Shown here in pieces: positions 8,043 to 16,959 of a stretch of 64,000 bases of DNA. The translations under genes were made by a program, and so were the position numbers. The stretch comes from Schaedlerella glycyrrhizinilytica_A (lineage in GTDB: Bacteria > Bacillota > Clostridia > Lachnospirales > Lachnospiraceae): the NCBI RefSeq assembly GCF_042852765.1, contig NZ_AP031414.1, one strand, 5' to 3'. Positions within the stretch are counted from its first letter, which is position 1, and each line of letters begins with the position of its first letter. The notes under the pieces were generated by a model. The model made no database searches. It was not told the origin of the DNA and saw nothing but the letters and a program-made list of their open reading frames with translations.

Positions 8043-10343
8043 TTATATCGGAAAATCTTTGATTTTGCAAAACATTTCCATCCGCATCTGTTTTCCGTCC
8101 GTATACACGGTCACCGCCCCGAAATCCTGCGTCTTCATTGTAATGCTCCCCGCATTTTCAAGCCGTTCGACCGTCTCCTTATGAGGGTGTCCGTAACGAT
8201 TGTTTATTCCTGCCGAAATCCAGGTGATCTCCGGTCGCGTCTGTTCCAAAAATGCTCTTGTCGTCGAGTTTTTCGATCCGTGATGCGCCGCTTTTAAAAT
8301 ATCATAGTCCCGCAGACATTTTGCCTGAACCAATGCGTCCTCTCCCTCCCCCTCCACATCTCCGGTAAAGAGCATTTCAAAATTTCCGTAATCCAGTTCC
8401 AATACCATAGACGCCGCGTTTCCACTCTCTCCATCATACTCCCGGGAGGGTGCCAGACATTTCAGATACATTTCGCCATCAGACCACTGTTCCCCGGCAT
8501 GGATGACTCCCACTTCCGTTCCTGTCTGCTCTGCCGTATTTGCCAGTTCCAAAAGCGCTCCGTCCAGTACCTGTTCATCCGGCAGGATCAATTTCCCGAT
8601 CCGGATGCCAAATTTCTGGGAAAGCAGCAGTTCCCGGATCCCGCTCAAATGATCTTCATCCCCATGAGAGACAAACACATAATCCAACATCCCGACGCCC
8701 TGCGACTTCAAAAACGGTTCGATCCGGTAAGCGCCCACGGATGACACGTCGGTACTTCCCCCGTCGATCATACAGTGGCTTCCGGACGGACTTTTCAGAT
8801 AAAATCCATCTCCCTGCCCCACGTCGATCATCGTCACCCGCACTTCTCCCTCTACCCGATGCGTCAGAAGCGTAGCCGCACAGAACAGCGGAATCCCTGC
8901 GCAGATACACGCGCGGATCAGTCTTGATCCCAACCATACCTCCGCCATTTTTTCCTTTGCTTTTTTTGTTCCGGCGGTTTGTTTTTTCACCGCCATTTTC
9001 CCCGACGCATACATTGCCGCCGCACATCCGCCAAACAAAAGAAGATAATACAGAACGATCATCCACTTCTCCGGCTGTCCGGTTACGATCCGCCCGTATG
9101 GCAGAGAAAGACTTCCGAAAGCCCCGGTCTCATACCCTCTCAGAATCCATTTACATATAGAAAGAACTGCTTTTCCGGTCTGCATATCGAAAAGCGCCGC
9201 AAGGCTTCCGAAGATCCCGGCTCCCAACACGAAAGACATCAGCGGGATCACCGCCAGATTTAAAAGAAGCGAATAGATCGGTATTTCGTAATAATAGTAT
9301 AAAAGGATCGGAAGCAGAACGAGATGGATCGCAGTTCCGCCGCGAAGAAATCCCGGGACAACCGAATAAATCTTCAACACCGGTTCCACAACTGCGATGC
9401 CGAGAAGCGCACCGAACGATAATAAAAATCCGGCGTCAAATAAGTAAAGAGGCTGACAAAATACGATTACCGCTGCAGCAAATGCAAGACTGGTGGGCAG
9501 ATCATAATCACGCCCGCTCATATCCGCCCCTACCCGGACGGCAAACATCACAAGCGCCCGCTGGCTGGACACACCGCTTCCGATCATACATGTATACAAT
9601 AAAAGAAACGTAATTCCAATAAGTCCTGCCGGCAAAAAAGGTATTCCGATCTTTCTCAAGATCCGGTACAATCCGATCCCGATAAATGACATATGCAGTC
9701 CGGAAATGGCCAATATATGTCCGATCCCACTTTTCTGATACAGATCTTTGATCTCTTCATCCAGTTCGGATTTATCTCCGATGAGGATCGCGCTCATACA
9801 ATTCCCGTACGTTTCCCCGAGACATTCTATCAGCAGTTCTTTCCATTTTATCCGGAATCTGGTCAGATATTCGCGAATGTCCCCGTTCTTTTTCTCAATG
9901 ATCTGACAGGAATCTGCCCATACAGATGCATGGATCCCCTGTTTCCTGTAGTAAAATTTCCGATCAAAATTCCCGGGATTTCTGGCTTCTTCAAAAAACT
10001 GCACTTCTCCGCTCACCCGGATCCGACTTCCCACCGATACACGGTCTGAATCTGTTTCTTTTTCTGTTGTTTGATTGCTTATTTGTTCGACATAAACAAG
10101 AAGTTTTGATTCTGCTATGAATTGTTCTTTGTGACGGATCTGAACATCCGTCAGACTCAACATTTGATACTCCGGTCTTTCTTCCCTTTTGGATACCGTT
10201 CCCTGTAAGATAAGCTCGTCTCCATCCCGCGTATACTGTTCCAGTGGCGAGGGCTTCTGATCTTCCGAAAACTGAAGCCCTCCTGCCAGAAACAGCCAGA
10301 TCCCGAGAAATACAACCGAAGCCAGACACAACGGTCTCTTCAT
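8043..10343 (-). CDS. comEC: Competence DNA channel ComEC/Rec2
   Basis: Polytopic membrane protein of 766 residues that forms the channel moving single-stranded DNA into the cytoplasm. In order: an N-terminal DUF4131/OB region (about 1-160); the Competence transmembrane domain with SGIGHILAISGLHMSFIG and SGVSSQRALVMFAVR (about 180-450); and a C-terminal metallo-beta-lactamase domain with DVGQGDGFYLKSPSG, MIDGG and SHGDEDHLSG (HxDxDH metal ligands, about 500-760). All key motifs are intact. With comEA in the same operon the cell has at least two DNA-uptake genes; whether it is naturally competent cannot be judged here. Confidence 0.94.
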   Translation of the reverse strand: MKRPLCLASVVFLGIWLFLAGGLQFSEDQKPSPLEQYTRDGDELILQGTVSKREERPEYQMLSLTDVQIRHKEQFIAESKLLVYVEQISNQTTEKETDSDRVSVGSRIRVSGEVQFFEEARNPGNFDRKFYYRKQGIHASVWADSCQIIEKKNGDIREYLTRFRIKWKELLIECLGETYGNCMSAILIGDKSELDEEIKDLYQKSGIGHILAISGLHMSFIGIGLYRILRKIGIPFLPAGLIGITFLLLYTCMIGSGVSSQRALVMFAVRVGADMSGRDYDLPTSLAFAAAVIVFCQPLYLFDAGFLLSFGALLGIAVVEPVLKIYSVVPGFLRGGTAIHLVLLPILLYYYYEIPIYSLLLNLAVIPLMSFVLGAGIFGSLAALFDMQTGKAVLSICKWILRGYETGAFGSLSLPYGRIVTGQPEKWMIVLYYLLLFGGCAAAMYASGKMAVKKQTAGTKKAKEKMAEVWLGSRLIRACICAGIPLFCAATLLTHRVEGEVRVTMIDVGQGDGFYLKSPSGSHCMIDGGSTDVSSVGAYRIEPFLKSQGVGMLDYVFVSHGDEDHLSGIRELLLSQKFGIRIGKLILPDEQVLDGALLELANTAEQTGTEVGVIHAGEQWSDGEMYLKCLAPSREYDGESGNAASMVLELDYGNFEMLFTGDVEGEGEDALVQAKCLRDYDILKAAHHGSKNSTTRAFLEQTRPEITWISAGINNRYGHPHKETVERLENAGSITMKTQDFGAVTVYTDGKQMRMEMFCKIKDFPI

Positions 10344-10352
10344 TTCTATCTC

Positions 10353-11285
10353 CTATTTCTTTTCCTCCACCAGATCCATATTTCGTTGAAGCGGCTGGGA
10401 CAGATCGATCATCTCCATGTATTTGGCATTCTTTTCCCCATTGATCGTAATCTGTACTTTGCTTGCCGGAGTCCCCTCGATCAGTGAGTTGACCAGCGAG
10501 TACACCGCCACTTCCGGCTTCACATCATAGGCGCTGTCCAAAAATTCACTGTCAAAATTCACATAACAGATCCCGTTTTTGATCGTTGCCCCCAAAAGCG
10601 TCGCATCCGGATTCAGCGTCGGATACGCCCCGCTTTTTTTCGGTCCCTGCATCACTTTCTCCACGATCAGTTTCTCAATGGAAAGGTTACTGTTATATTT
10701 TGCTTCCACAGTCTGTTCTACCAGTTTGCTGCCGGATTCATTGGCAAAGTACAGTTTCAATGTAGTCGTCTGATAAGAGTTCAGGGAAGATCCTGTATTT
10801 TCCACAAAATCGTCCTCATTCAGAATGCCGACCACCTTTCCGTCCGTCTCTTTCAGCGCATTTCCCTCCACGCTGATCCATACACCCGCCACCTGATCTG
10901 CCTGTAAAAATGACTGGACCAACGCCGACCGGACCAGTTTTTCATGGATGGTTTCCATCTCCAGATAGGCTGAGTTAAAATCCACATACACGATTGAATC
11001 CTGCACATTCCATTCCCTGATTTTTACATTCTCCGGAAAGACGTCCGTATATTCAATTTCATCGGACGGCGTTTCCAAACCTTTCAGAATGGATTCCACC
11101 TGACTTTTCGTATCCTCTCCGGCGATCGGATACGGACGCTTTACAATCCCCGTCTGATCTTCATTCAGGCTGTAAATATAAGAATCGTCGTCTTCCGGTT
11201 CTTTTTGTTTTCCGCATGCCAGCAGCCCCGGTATCAGAAGCATCATAAAAAGAAAAGAAAGCCATCTTCCTTTTTTCTTCCTCAT
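10353..11285 (-). CDS. GerMN-domain lipoprotein
   Basis: Secreted lipoprotein of 310 residues. The signal peptide runs through FLFMMLLIPGLLAC with a lipobox cysteine near residue 24. Two GerMN (sporulation and spore germination) domains follow, the first with EWNVQDSIVYVDFNSAYLEM and the second with IKNGICYVNFDSEFLDS, each ending in a VNSLIEG- or VQSFLQ-type helix. GerM homologues act in spore formation and germination, but double-GerMN lipoproteins also occur next to two-component systems in non-sporulation settings. Here it is 12 bases downstream of a histidine kinase gene, which suggests an envelope-sensing partner. Confidence 0.85.
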   Translation of the reverse strand: MRKKKGRWLSFLFMMLLIPGLLACGKQKEPEDDDSYIYSLNEDQTGIVKRPYPIAGEDTKSQVESILKGLETPSDEIEYTDVFPENVKIREWNVQDSIVYVDFNSAYLEMETIHEKLVRSALVQSFLQADQVAGVWISVEGNALKETDGKVVGILNEDDFVENTGSSLNSYQTTTLKLYFANESGSKLVEQTVEAKYNSNLSIEKLIVEKVMQGPKKSGAYPTLNPDATLLGATIKNGICYVNFDSEFLDSAYDVKPEVAVYSLVNSLIEGTPASKVQITINGEKNAKYMEMIDLSQPLQRNMDLVEEKK

Positions 11286-11297
11286 CCCAATCCTCCT

Positions 11298-12770
11298 TTA
11301 CGACGTAACATAGATGAGCGGAACCCGCACGGTAAACGTGGTTCCCTCCCCATGGGTACTGTAAACCTTGATCGATCCCCGATGCATGATCACCGCGTTT
11401 CTCGCGATCGCAAGTCCCAGACCGGTTCCGCCGATCTCCCGGGAATGTGATTTGTCCACCCGGTAAAAACGCTCAAAAATATGCGCCTGATCTTCTTCCG
11501 GGATTCCGATTCCCGAATCCGAAACTTTGATATAGAAAAATTTATGATCCGCATTCAATGATACATGAACCCACCCGTCCGCGTGGTTATATTTGATCGC
11601 ATTTTCCACCAGATTGGAAATCGCAAGCGTCATCTTCACCTCGTCGATCTCTGCCGTCACCGGACGGAAACTTTCCAGTACGACTTCTACATTTTTCTTT
11701 TCCGCGATCGGCTTTAAGCGCTTTAAGATCAGTTCCAGCATCTCATTGACCTGCACCTGCCGGACATTGATATCCTGCGACCGCTTGTCCATCTTCACCA
11801 ACGTCAGAAGATCCATGATAATGTCATTTTCCCGGTCGATCTCTTTCGCAATATCCTCCATAAATTCCTGATACAATTCGACCGGAACATTTTCCTGTGT
11901 CACAAGCGAATCCGCGAGCACTTTCATCGATGCAAGCGGCGTTTTTAATTCATGCGACACGTTGGAGACGAACTCCTCTCTGGAATCGTCAATCCGTTTC
12001 AGACGCGCCAATGTCTTATTAAATGCATCGGAAATCTGCTTTGTCTCCGTAAAACGATCGACTCTCGCGACCTCATCCGCATATCCTTCTGTCACTCCCT
12101 CGATCTCCGATGCGATCTTATGAAGCGGACGCACAAGCAGATCCACGACAAGAACCGCGAGCGCCAGCACAAGCATCAACATCGTTCCGAGGATCACTTT
12201 TCCTCTGGAAGATAAGATTCCCAGACTGTCCTCGATCGTATCGGTCGAGACGCTGGCAAGCATGACCCCGGCAATCTTATCGCTGCCGGATTCCGTGATC
12301 GGAGACGTCACTTCTATATAATGGTTCTCTTTGTCATAATAGTTGGTGCTTGTTCCCTGCATGCAGCGCACAACATTCTCCGATACTATCGTCTTCCCCT
12401 CATCCAGGGCATACGTATCTTTGATCACCTCAAGATCACTGTTGATGATCATCACTCTGCCATTGTAAATATTGGTCATCTGCGTCAGACCTGCATTGAT
12501 AACTTCGGACGAACGTTCCTCCAGATAGTGATAGCTTGCCAGCTGATCACATAGAATTGTACATTGATTCTGTATCTCCGCAGTCTGCAGCGATACCGCC
12601 CGTGCTTCATAAGCTTTGATCACCCCGAAATAGGCGACCGCCCCCGGCAGTATCGCCGCACACATGATCATCACGATCACATAAAACCGCAGACTCTTGA
12701 TCTTATCTTTGATTTTAGAATGTAATTTACCCCTGGAAATAATAACCAACTCCCCACTTCGTGTGCACAT
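11298..12770 (-). CDS. Membrane sensor histidine kinase
   Basis: Two-component sensor with a first transmembrane segment (RFYVIVMIMCAAILPGAVAYF), an extracytosolic domain of about 140 residues, and a second segment (VILGTMLMLVLALAVLVVDLLV). HAMP is followed by HisKA with the phosphoacceptor His in VSNVSHELKTPLASMK, then HATPase_c with NLVENAIKYN, DSGIGIPEED and GGTGLGLAIA. It resembles WalK/ResE-type kinases. The start is uncertain: I used the ATG at 12770, but no good ribosome site is visible; a TTG at 12749 or another nonstandard start inside the response-regulator overlap is possible. The overlap with the regulator gene implies translational coupling. Confidence 0.9.
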   Translation of the reverse strand: MCTRSGELVIISRGKLHSKIKDKIKSLRFYVIVMIMCAAILPGAVAYFGVIKAYEARAVSLQTAEIQNQCTILCDQLASYHYLEERSSEVINAGLTQMTNIYNGRVMIINSDLEVIKDTYALDEGKTIVSENVVRCMQGTSTNYYDKENHYIEVTSPITESGSDKIAGVMLASVSTDTIEDSLGILSSRGKVILGTMLMLVLALAVLVVDLLVRPLHKIASEIEGVTEGYADEVARVDRFTETKQISDAFNKTLARLKRIDDSREEFVSNVSHELKTPLASMKVLADSLVTQENVPVELYQEFMEDIAKEIDRENDIIMDLLTLVKMDKRSQDINVRQVQVNEMLELILKRLKPIAEKKNVEVVLESFRPVTAEIDEVKMTLAISNLVENAIKYNHADGWVHVSLNADHKFFYIKVSDSGIGIPEEDQAHIFERFYRVDKSHSREIGGTGLGLAIARNAVIMHRGSIKVYSTHGEGTTFTVRVPLIYVTS

Positions 12771-13416
12771 ACCGAGGTTCGCTCGGATTCGTCTCGATCT
12801 TCTCCCGCAGTCTTCTGATATGTACGTCGACAGTTCTTGCATCTCCCGGATAATCCGTTCCCCAGATCAGATTCAACAGGTTCTCCCTGCTGTATACTTT
12901 ATTGGGATTCATTGCCAGAAGTTCCAATACATCAAATTCTTTTGCGGTCAGATTGACCTCCCGGTTCTCGATAAATACCCGGCGGCTCTCACAGTCGATC
13001 TTCATCGCTCCTTTTACCAAAACAGTGCTCGGCTGCGCTTCTTCCCGTTTTGCCGTCCTGCGCATGATCGCTTTGATCCTCGCCTTTACCTCCAGAATGT
13101 TAAACGGCTTGGTAATATAATCATCTGCACCGTATTCCAGACCCAGGATCTTATCCATATCCTCACTTTTTGCCGTCAGCATGACGATCGGCATATCGGA
13201 AAATTCCCGGATATGCTGACAGACTTCAAAACCGTCCATCTTCGGCAGCATGACATCCAAAAGCACCAGATCATACTCGCACTGCTTCGCATAAGCAAGC
13301 GCTTCTTCTCCGTCATACGCACAGTCTACTTCCATGTCATCCTGCTCCAGACTGAAACGGATCCCTTTTACGATTAATTTTTCATCGTCCACTACTAAGA
13401 TTTTTTTCTTACCCAT
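12727..13416 (-). CDS. OmpR-family response regulator
   Basis: Partner of the downstream kinase, 229 residues. Receiver domain with acidic pocket VVDDE, phosphoacceptor Asp54 in LVLLDVMLPKMDG and the conserved Lys in YITKPF. C-terminal winged-helix DNA-binding domain with LTAKEFDVLELLAMNPNKV and RTVDVHIRRLREKIE. It overlaps the kinase start and follows comEA by ten bases. Targets are unknown; the operon context (com genes, GerMN) makes envelope or developmental control plausible. Confidence 0.95.
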   Translation of the reverse strand: MGKKKILVVDDEKLIVKGIRFSLEQDDMEVDCAYDGEEALAYAKQCEYDLVLLDVMLPKMDGFEVCQHIREFSDMPIVMLTAKSEDMDKILGLEYGADDYITKPFNILEVKARIKAIMRRTAKREEAQPSTVLVKGAMKIDCESRRVFIENREVNLTAKEFDVLELLAMNPNKVYSRENLLNLIWGTDYPGDARTVDVHIRRLREKIETNPSEPRYVHTKWGVGYYFQG

Positions 13417-13426
13417 TCTAACTTCC

Positions 13427-14185
13427 CTAACTTCCTGTATTGACTGTAATTCTCTCTTTTATTTTCTCAAATACCCCTTCTTTGATGCCTTCGACATTCA
13501 TCAGATCTTCAACACTCTGAAATCCGCCCTGTTCTTCCCGATACCGGATAATACTCTCTGCCCGTGTATCACCGATCCCGCTTAACGTCTTCAGTTCTTC
13601 CTCCGAAGCGGTATTGATATTCACTTTTCCGTCCGTACTGCCTGTCTGCGCACCGCCGCTTTCCTCCATACTTTCGACCGCCGTTTCCGTATCTTCTTCC
13701 GCTTCCGGGATCAAACCGTTCACGACTTCCTCCCGAGTCGGAATATAGATCCGCTCCCCGTCCGTCACTTTCTGTGCCTGATTCACAGCTTCTCCGGCCG
13801 CATCTTCCCGCAGTCCTCCCGCACAGGATACTGCCTCATATACACGGGCGTCCGCATCCATCCCGTAAACGCCGGGGGAAACGACCGCACCGCACACATG
13901 GACAAATACCAATTCCGGTTCTTGGTCCCCGGAAAGCTCTCCGGAAGTTTCGGTCCCCGGCATACTCTGCTTTTCTGTCCCCGGATCCTTCGTACCGGAC
14001 GTCCTTTCTTCGGACTTCCCGATCTCTTCCGCTTCTTTCTTCTCCGTACTTCCGGACGATCCATCCTCCAGCCGCAGTTCGGCAAATGTATCCTGCTCTT
14101 TCTTTTTACAGCCCGTACAACATAACAATACAAGAGCCGGCAGCATGAACCACACCGCAGCTCTTTTCCAATTTCTGACGCTCAT
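13427..14185 (-). CDS. ComEA-family lipoprotein (SLBB + helix-hairpin-helix)
   Basis: DNA-binding receptor of the competence uptake pathway, 252 residues. An N-terminal signal peptide ends in a lipobox (LALLCCTGC-like, near residue 26), so the protein is lipid-anchored rather than membrane-spanning as in Bacillus ComEA. An acidic, Ser/Glu/Gly-rich linker follows, then an SLBB domain (VFVHVCGAVVSPGVYGM) and two C-terminal helix-hairpin-helix motifs (VNINTASEEELKTLSGIGDTRAESII, LMNVEGIKEGVFEKIKE). It is the first gene of the operon that also encodes ComEC. Confidence 0.9.
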   Translation of the reverse strand: MSVRNWKRAAVWFMLPALVLLCCTGCKKKEQDTFAELRLEDGSSGSTEKKEAEEIGKSEERTSGTKDPGTEKQSMPGTETSGELSGDQEPELVFVHVCGAVVSPGVYGMDADARVYEAVSCAGGLREDAAGEAVNQAQKVTDGERIYIPTREEVVNGLIPEAEEDTETAVESMEESGGAQTGSTDGKVNINTASEEELKTLSGIGDTRAESIIRYREEQGGFQSVEDLMNVEGIKEGVFEKIKERITVNTGS

Positions 14186-14286
14186 TTCTTTTCCTCACAG
14201 TGCAGCACACCGCAAGCCCCTTTATGCCAGATGATAATATTGTATCGAATCGCCGTCTAAATTACAATAGATATTTCAAAAAAACA

Positions 14287-14721
14287 TCACCGCTCCCATT
14301 GAAAGATCGCAATTCCGATCAGTGCAAGGGCAAGCCCGCCCACTTTTCTCCATTCAAACATTGCTTTTTCTACGCCGAACAGACCGAACAGTTCGATCAG
14401 ATACGCGACGATCAACTGCGCGATCACGATCAGAAGCGCTGCTTTTGCCGGTCCGAGCGCCTCCATACTTTTAATTACAGTCCAGGTGATCCCGGCGCCG
14501 ATCACACCGCCAAGCAGCATATATTTCGGCTCCACTTTTCCGATCGCCGCGATACTGTCTCTTCCGGTAAACAGCCACAGAACAGCGCAGACCGCAAAAG
14601 CGCTCAACTGCACCCATCCGTTTGACACCCACATTCCGGCCGTTTTCGTCACCTGTGTATTAAAAACCCCCTGCACACTCATCAACGCACCGGAAAGAAG
14701 TGCAATCAAAAAACCAATCAT
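14287..14721 (-). CDS. DMT-superfamily small transporter (YdcZ/DUF606)
   Basis: Hydrophobic protein of 144 residues with about five transmembrane segments. It matches the YdcZ family: IALLSGALMSVQGVFNTQVTK at the start and ALGPAKAALLIVIAQLIVAYLIE near the end. These are half-size drug/metabolite transporter relatives; the substrate is unknown. A GGAGG ribosome site precedes the ATG by nine bases. It stands alone between comEA and argD, with about 100-base gaps on both sides and no partner gene. Confidence 0.8.
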   Translation of the reverse strand: MIGFLIALLSGALMSVQGVFNTQVTKTAGMWVSNGWVQLSAFAVCAVLWLFTGRDSIAAIGKVEPKYMLLGGVIGAGITWTVIKSMEALGPAKAALLIVIAQLIVAYLIELFGLFGVEKAMFEWRKVGGLALALIGIAIFQWER

Positions 14722-14829
14722 TGTTACATACCTCCACTATTTTTCTTCTCTTTCGGATAGTATATGTCAATGACTGGTTTTTTCATACATCTTAAAGATC
14801 GTCCTTAAGCGGCAGCTCCACGACTTTCT

Positions 14830-16011
14830 TTAAAGTAACGCACGTTTTAATTTTTCGATCATTTCATCGATATGTTCTTTTTCAATGATAAGCGGCGGAA
14901 CAAAGCGAAGCACATTTCCTTTCGCAGAAATAATGAGCAAGCCCTCCTCGATCGCACGGTTGATCACCTCTCCTGCCGGCTTTTTGACCACGATCCCCTG
15001 GATCAGCCCTTTTCCTCTGCGCTCAGTGACGCAGTCCATTTCCTCCACGAGTTCATCCAGACGTTTTGTCAGATATGGCGCAATTTTCCGGACATGCTCC
15101 ACGATCTTCTCTTTTTCAAAAATCTCGACGACTTTTTTTACCGCCATGCATGCCAACGGATTTCCTCCGTAAGTCGTTCCGTGATCTCCCGGCTTCATGG
15201 AATGTGCCGCCACCTGTTCGGTCACTGCAAATGCACCTACCGGAATCCCGTTTCCGATTGCCTTTGCCATCGTCAGGATATCCGGTCTCACACCATATTC
15301 CTGCCATGCAAACATGGATCCTGTCCGCCCCATTCCGCACTGGATCTCATCGTAGATCATCAAAATATCCTGTTCGTCACAAAGCGCGCGGATTCCCTCC
15401 ATAAATTCCTGCGTCGCCGGGTGGATGCCGCCCTCTCCCTGAAGCGGCTCCAAAAGAATCGCGCAAGTCTTGTCCGTGATATTTGCTTTCACACTGTCCA
15501 GATCATTAAATCTGGCGAACCGCACCCCCGGGATCAGCGGTTCAAACGATTCCCTGTAAGCAGCCGTTCCGGTCACTGAAAGAGCGCCCATAGAACGTCC
15601 GTGGAACGAATCTTCCATGGCAATGATCTCGAAACGCCCGTTCCCTTTTAATGCCGCATATTTTCTGGCAGTCTTCAGCGCTCCCTCGATCGCTTCCGTT
15701 CCGCTGTTCGTAAAAAATACATGATCCATACCGGAAACCCGGTTCAGCGCTTCCGCTGCCGCTCCGCCATTTTCATGATAAAACAGATTGGATGTATGGC
15801 ACAGTTTTTTGATCTGCTCTGTGAGACTTTCCTCTAATTCCTTATTCTGATACCCCAGACTCATTACAGCGATCCCCGCCGCGAAATCCAGATATTTTTT
15901 CCCGTCCGTATCGTAGAGATACACGCCCTCTCCATGATCCAGCACAAGCGGAAAACGGTTGTAAAGCTGAAATAACTGTTGTTCTTCTTCCTGTATTTTT
16001 TTATTCACCAT
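14830..16011 (-). CDS. argD: Acetylornithine aminotransferase
   Basis: PLP enzyme, 393 residues, converting N-acetylglutamate semialdehyde to N-acetylornithine in arginine synthesis. Class III aminotransferase features: VYLYDTDGKKYLDFAAGIAV, FFTNSGTEAIEGALKTARKY, FHGRSMGALS, the DEIQCGMGRTG motif, and the PLP lysine in TMAKAIGNGIPVGAF. It overlaps the 3' end of argB by 11 bases and ends the arg gene run. Regulation is expected from the argC promoter. Confidence 0.95.
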   Translation of the reverse strand: MVNKKIQEEEQQLFQLYNRFPLVLDHGEGVYLYDTDGKKYLDFAAGIAVMSLGYQNKELEESLTEQIKKLCHTSNLFYHENGGAAAEALNRVSGMDHVFFTNSGTEAIEGALKTARKYAALKGNGRFEIIAMEDSFHGRSMGALSVTGTAAYRESFEPLIPGVRFARFNDLDSVKANITDKTCAILLEPLQGEGGIHPATQEFMEGIRALCDEQDILMIYDEIQCGMGRTGSMFAWQEYGVRPDILTMAKAIGNGIPVGAFAVTEQVAAHSMKPGDHGTTYGGNPLACMAVKKVVEIFEKEKIVEHVRKIAPYLTKRLDELVEEMDCVTERRGKGLIQGIVVKKPAGEVINRAIEEGLLIISAKGNVLRFVPPLIIEKEHIDEMIEKLKRALL

Positions 16012-16900
16012 GATAATACCTGCTTTCTTCTCCGTTCAGGATCGCGGTTCCGATCCCTCTGTTTGTAAAGATCTCAAGCAGCAGACAATGCGGGATCCGA
16101 CCATCCAGAATATGTACCCGCGACACACCGTTTTCGATCGCATCGATACAGTTCTGCAGTTTCGGGAGCATTCCTCCTCCAATATATCCCTCTGCCATCA
16201 ATTTCTCTGCTTCTTCCACCCAGAGTTCCGAAATCAGCGAGGACGGATCTTCCGGATCTTTATACACACCCTCGATATCTGTCAGGAATGCCAGTTTTTC
16301 TGCTTTCATCGCACGCGCGATCGCACAGGCGGCATCATCCGCATTGATATTATATGTCTGAAATTCATCGTCCAGACCGATCGGGCAGACGATCGGAAGA
16401 AAATCTTTTTCCAGCAGATCATAAAGGATCTGCGCATTGACTTCCTTTACTTCTCCGACAAATCCGATGTCTTTTCCGTCCGAATATTTTTTCTCTACTT
16501 TCAAAAGCCCGCCGTCTTTTCCGCTGATTCCGATCGCGCGGACACCAAGTTCCTCCACATGCTGCACGAGACTTTTGTTGACCTTGCCAAGCACCATCTC
16601 TGCCACTTCCATCGTCTCCGCGTCGGTCACACGCAGTCCGTTGATGAACTTCGGTTCCATTCCGACTTTGCCGACCCATTTGCTGATCTCTTTTCCGCCG
16701 CCGTGCACAATGATCGGTTTAAACCCAACCAATTTCAAAAGAGTGACGTCTTCGATCACCCGTTTTTTCAATTCCTCGTCCACCATCGCGCTGCCGCCGT
16801 ATTTTACGACGATGATCTTCCTGTTAAATCTCTGGATGTACGGAAGCGCCTCGATCAATACTTCCGCCTTATCCAGATACTGCTGCATATTTTTATTCAT
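16001..16900 (-). CDS. argB: Acetylglutamate kinase
   Basis: Second enzyme of arginine synthesis, 299 residues. Amino-acid-kinase fold with IVVKYGGSAMVDEELK, PIIVHGGGKEISKW, FINGLRVTDAETMEVAEMVL and LTDIEGVYKDPEDPSSLI. The length and N-terminal helix (MNKNMQQYLDKAEVLIEALPYIQRF) match the arginine-inhibited hexameric type, so feedback control by arginine is likely. It is separated from argJ by 59 bases and overlaps argD. Confidence 0.96.
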   Translation of the reverse strand: MNKNMQQYLDKAEVLIEALPYIQRFNRKIIVVKYGGSAMVDEELKKRVIEDVTLLKLVGFKPIIVHGGGKEISKWVGKVGMEPKFINGLRVTDAETMEVAEMVLGKVNKSLVQHVEELGVRAIGISGKDGGLLKVEKKYSDGKDIGFVGEVKEVNAQILYDLLEKDFLPIVCPIGLDDEFQTYNINADDAACAIARAMKAEKLAFLTDIEGVYKDPEDPSSLISELWVEEAEKLMAEGYIGGGMLPKLQNCIDAIENGVSRVHILDGRIPHCLLLEIFTNRGIGTAILNGEESRYYHGE

Positions 16901-16959
16901 AGTATTCCCTTTCTTTCCCGTTTCTGATGCTGTTTTCTTCTGTCCGATACGCCGAATGA

